18,215 nt of DNA from an uncultured Lachnospiraceae bacterium (lineage in GTDB: Bacteria > Bacillota > Clostridia > Lachnospirales > Lachnospiraceae), in assembly GCA_910579495.1 (NCBI GenBank), contig CAJTVD010000029.1, positions 26,790-45,004 of the forward strand. Direction: 5' to 3'. The position numbers and the translations under genes were made by a program. The notes under the pieces were generated by a model. The model did not search any database. It was given only the letters and a program-made list of their open reading frames with translations, and was not told the origin of the DNA. Positions 15,997 through 18,215 of this stretch are shown here, one piece after another. Every line of letters starts with the position of its first letter. The stretch's first letter is position 1.

Positions 15997-17397
15997 TTAT
16001 AATTTCATATGGTTGGTAAGGCCTTCCCGGGCAAGCATGGTCTTTAGCACCTGGGCGTCTGTAGTGGCATCGAACACTGCGTCCTGGAAGAGGTTGTTTA
16101 AAAGCTCCCGGAATGCCTGGTTGATGGTATCTAATGTATTTTCGATTTCCGCCTTTGCGGCGATGATGTCGTCCCCCGGGGCGCTTACCCGGTCAAATTC
16201 TTCGTAAGCCTCCACCAGTTTTAAGGTAGTGGGCAGGTAATAATCCATCAGCTTGTGCATCCGGTGCATCTGTTCCGGGTGCTCCCGGACACTGTTAAAG
16301 ATCTCCCGCAGGAGCCTTTCTAAGCTGGTCAATTTCGTTGAGATGGCCTCCCCGGGGATCTGGTCGTTTAGATCCCTCAGTTTACGGATGCATTCCATCC
16401 CTTCCGCTACCATGGTGTTCAGCTCTGCCTGCTGTTCCCCGGTGATTTCCGGCTGGCCGGTGCCTTCGCTGTTTTCAGGGGCGGCTTCCGGCTGGGAGGG
16501 GGCTTTGTCCGCCTGTGCCAGGCGCTTTTGGTTTTCCTCTGTTTCCAGGTACTGCCTGTAGACCTCATCGTTTAGCATGATACAGGTCTTGTGTTCGTCC
16601 AGGTGCCCTTCCGGGAACATGCCCAGCCGTAACATTTTCTGGAGGTCATTTTTCACAAAGCGGGCTTTCCTGCCGGTGCTCCTTGCCAGTTTTTCGATTT
16701 CACCGTACATTTTTCCGCCGCAGAGCTGGATATAACGTTCCGCCCGTTTAAGGCGTACCCGCTGCCCGATGCCGTGCTGGATCATGCCAAAGAAAAATCC
16801 CAGGAAGAGCAGGGTCAAGAGCCATCCGGCTGCATTGGTCTCCACACCGGCAAACTGGACCAGCAGGAGGATGAAAGCAATGATGCCGGTAACGCCTACG
16901 CCGATTCCCCCAAATACCTGGTAAAGGACGTTGGAGACTTTGCCCACCTTTCGGAACTGTACCCGGGGCAGGGCTTTGGGCCTGGGGGATGGGGCTCCCG
17001 GCTGGCCTTTTGCCTGCCCTGCCTGCCACTTTAGCTGGTCCATCCGCTGGCGCATCTGCTCTTTCTGGCGGCTGATGTGCCTTTGCCAGTTTTCCTCCTG
17101 CCGTCCCTTCTCTTTCAGCGCCCGTTCTTTGGCTTTCTGCCACAGGGGGACATCCTCCGGGGGATCCTCTGTGTAATCGCCCTCCATAGGGCCAGGGGCC
17201 TGGCCAGGGTTTTCCCCTTTCTGGTTTTCACCAAAGGGAATATGTTTTCCGATTTCTTTTCCGACTTCATTTAAGGTATTTGTCACAGTCTGGGATACCA
17301 AGGAATTCAAATTGCTGAAATCCCCGCTCTGCAGGGCCTGTGACAGCGCTTCCTTCATTTGTTCTCCTGTGTTGTTCCAATTCTGATTGCTGCTCAT
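15997..17397 (-). CDS. xpaC: XpaC-like membrane protein (5-bromo-4-chloroindolyl phosphate hydrolysis family)
   Basis: This 466-residue protein has an XpaC-type C-terminus. The N-terminal ~55 residues are amphipathic (QALQSGDFSNLNSLVSQTV). A Pro/Gly/acid linker follows, then a charged coiled coil at about 85-125. Two membrane helices lie at roughly 157-181 and 188-207. A cytoplasmic part has a helical segment (IEKLARSTGRKARFVKNDLQKML) and a Gln/Pro/Glu-rich linker. The C-terminal XpaC-type segment (from LRKLRDLNDQIP) includes MDYYLPTTLKLVEAYEEF and closes with LKTMLAREGL. The family name comes from an early phosphatase-like phenotype in Bacillus, and a true enzymatic role is unproven. xpaC and telA homologues are neighbours in B. 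subtilis and many Firmicutes. AGAGG eight bases upstream supports the ATG. I saw no strong promoter in the 58-base gap before it, so read-through from the lipoprotein gene is plausible. Confidence 0.87.
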   Translation of the reverse strand: MSSNQNWNNTGEQMKEALSQALQSGDFSNLNSLVSQTVTNTLNEVGKEIGKHIPFGENQKGENPGQAPGPMEGDYTEDPPEDVPLWQKAKERALKEKGRQEENWQRHISRQKEQMRQRMDQLKWQAGQAKGQPGAPSPRPKALPRVQFRKVGKVSNVLYQVFGGIGVGVTGIIAFILLLVQFAGVETNAAGWLLTLLFLGFFFGMIQHGIGQRVRLKRAERYIQLCGGKMYGEIEKLARSTGRKARFVKNDLQKMLRLGMFPEGHLDEHKTCIMLNDEVYRQYLETEENQKRLAQADKAPSQPEAAPENSEGTGQPEITGEQQAELNTMVAEGMECIRKLRDLNDQIPGEAISTKLTSLERLLREIFNSVREHPEQMHRMHKLMDYYLPTTLKLVEAYEEFDRVSAPGDDIIAAKAEIENTLDTINQAFRELLNNLFQDAVFDATTDAQVLKTMLAREGLTNHMKL

Positions 17398-17455
17398 AGA
17401 ATTAACCTCTTTGTATCGTTAACGTATAAAATCCTCACAGATTTATTATCACACA

Positions 17456-18100
17456 TTAGGCACCGCTTCGCAATAAATTTTTCAGTTCTTCCTTCCCCAG
17501 GGCATTTTCCAGGCAGGCAGTGCCGGCGCCTCCGGCGATCCCCAGTTGGGAGAGCTTTTCCTGATAGGCTGTTTCCTCTATTTCCTGCCCCATATGGTAA
17601 TAAAGGGTAGCCCCTTCCCCTGAATAGGTGCCGTCTTCGTTATATATGGCATCATAGCTGTAGCTAAGTACAGGCACGGTATCTTCCGTAAGGGTACTGT
17701 CCGGGGATACCTGATAGTAATAATGGCTGTACCCGCCCTCGTCGCCGCCTCCGTTCCAGCGGGCAAATTTGGCGATCACGCCGGTTTTTTCAAAATAGGA
17801 CAGCTCCACTGTGCACAGGGTATCTGCCAGGCAAAATATGGTATTGTCTTTCAGGGTATAAATGGAATAGGTGCCCTGGCCCTCCACAACCAGCTCCGGG
17901 ATATCGTCCCCGTTTAAATAAATCAGGGAAAACACAGTGCCATCCCCGGGCATTTCTTCTACAGCCTGGCTGTAGAGCTGGCGGTAGGGCCCTGGTGCCG
18001 TGGGGGGACTGGTTCCGTCCTGGTTTTCCGCCGGGGCCTTTTGGCAGGCAGCCAGTACCAACGTCATACTTAATATAGGAAAAATAAGATTCCGTTTCAT
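17456..18100 (-). CDS. Putative lipoprotein of unknown function
   Basis: This 214-residue protein has a clear lipoprotein signal: MKRN, a hydrophobic stretch, then LVLAACQK with the lipobox cysteine at C19. It should be lipid-anchored on the outer face of the cytoplasmic membrane. A short Pro/Thr-rich tether (to about residue 38) leads to a beta-rich domain beginning FSLIYLNGDDIPELVVEG. That motif resembles the Asp-rich calcium-binding turn found in many secreted proteins of gut Firmicutes (normally DxDGDGxPEL, here partly lost). Tyr-rich strands (GGYSHYYYQVS) follow, then a helical end (KEELKNLLRSGA). I recognise no enzyme family. AAAGGAGG five bases upstream supports the start. It lies 58 bases upstream of xpaC on the same strand with no terminator seen between, so it may be the first gene of a three-gene operon. 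Confidence 0.86.
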   Translation of the reverse strand: MKRNLIFPILSMTLVLAACQKAPAENQDGTSPPTAPGPYRQLYSQAVEEMPGDGTVFSLIYLNGDDIPELVVEGQGTYSIYTLKDNTIFCLADTLCTVELSYFEKTGVIAKFARWNGGGDEGGYSHYYYQVSPDSTLTEDTVPVLSYSYDAIYNEDGTYSGEGATLYYHMGQEIEETAYQEKLSQLGIAGGAGTACLENALGKEELKNLLRSGA

Positions 18101-18114
18101 ATGTTCCTCCTTTT

Positions 18115-18159
18115 TGCGCTGGTCCTGCGCATTCCCAAACCGGGCCTGGTTATCAGGCC
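18115..18159 (-). other. Two hairpins in the lipoprotein 5' untranslated region
   Basis: GGCCTG (18143-18148) pairs with CAGGCC (18154-18159) around a five-base loop. TGCGC (18115-18119) pairs with GCGCA (18127-18131). Both lie between the promoter and the ribosome binding site, with no T run, so they are not terminators. They may stabilise the message or modulate translation. Confidence 0.35.
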
Positions 18160-18164
18160 AATTT

Positions 18165-18194
18165 ATTATACCACGTTAAAGGGGGGTGTGATAA
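18165..18194 (-). promoter_or_regulatory. Promoter for the lipoprotein-xpaC-telA cluster
   Basis: On the minus strand, a perfect TATAAT (18165-18170) preceded by TGG forms an extended -10. TTATCA (18189-18194) is 18 bases upstream as a weaker -35. It lies about 65 bases before the lipoprotein ATG. Confidence 0.6.
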
Positions 18195-18215
18195 TTTTTT
18201 TTGCAGTATACAGGC

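Noticed and set aside
1..18215. CRISPR array, tRNA or rRNA genes
   Set aside because: No regularly spaced direct repeats, tRNA-like cloverleaf or ribosomal RNA core sequence was seen on either strand.

Overview
The window looks like chromosomal DNA from an anaerobic, low-to-mid GC Firmicute, most likely a Lachnospiraceae-type Clostridium relative. Supporting signs are strong AGGAGG-type ribosome binding sites, sigma-A promoters, a T-box leader in front of ileS, a type 2 isoleucyl-tRNA synthetase, a family 20 glycosidase, and an XpaC/TelA pair. Species cannot be assigned by reading alone. Most of the window is evenly GC-balanced. The stretch at about 9.95-11.05 kb is visibly AT-richer.

Layout from left to right. 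(1) The 3' end of a family 20 glycoside hydrolase (+). (2) A monocistronic 678-residue ankyrin-repeat protein (+) with its own promoter, converging on (3) nicotinate phosphoribosyltransferase pncB (-); a bidirectional hairpin lies between them. (4) Divergent from pncB, a large SWIM zinc-finger SNF2 ATPase (+), converging on (5) an Eis-like acetyltransferase (-), with a cluster of GC-rich hairpins between the two. (6) An AT-rich interval with a doubtful 43-codon ORF and an Rpn-family PD-(D/E)XK nuclease gene (+), closed by a terminator. (7) A promoter, a T-box riboswitch with an AUC specifier, and ileS (+), ending in a 14-bp hairpin shared with the opposing operon. (8) A minus-strand cluster transcribed lipoprotein - xpaC - telA.

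Most genes are single-gene units with recognisable promoters, and each of the three convergent junctions carries hairpin structure. The functional links the sequence supports are the xpaC-telA pair, with a lipoprotein gene 58 bp upstream that may be co-transcribed, and tRNA-Ile-responsive control of ileS. pncB feeds NAD salvage. No CRISPR array, tRNA, rRNA or insertion sequence was seen.

I do not see a clear new system. The best leads are the lipoprotein-XpaC-TelA cluster, the solitary ankyrin protein, the stand-alone SWIM-SNF2 ATPase, and two unassigned operator-like palindromes near the pncB and ileS promoters.
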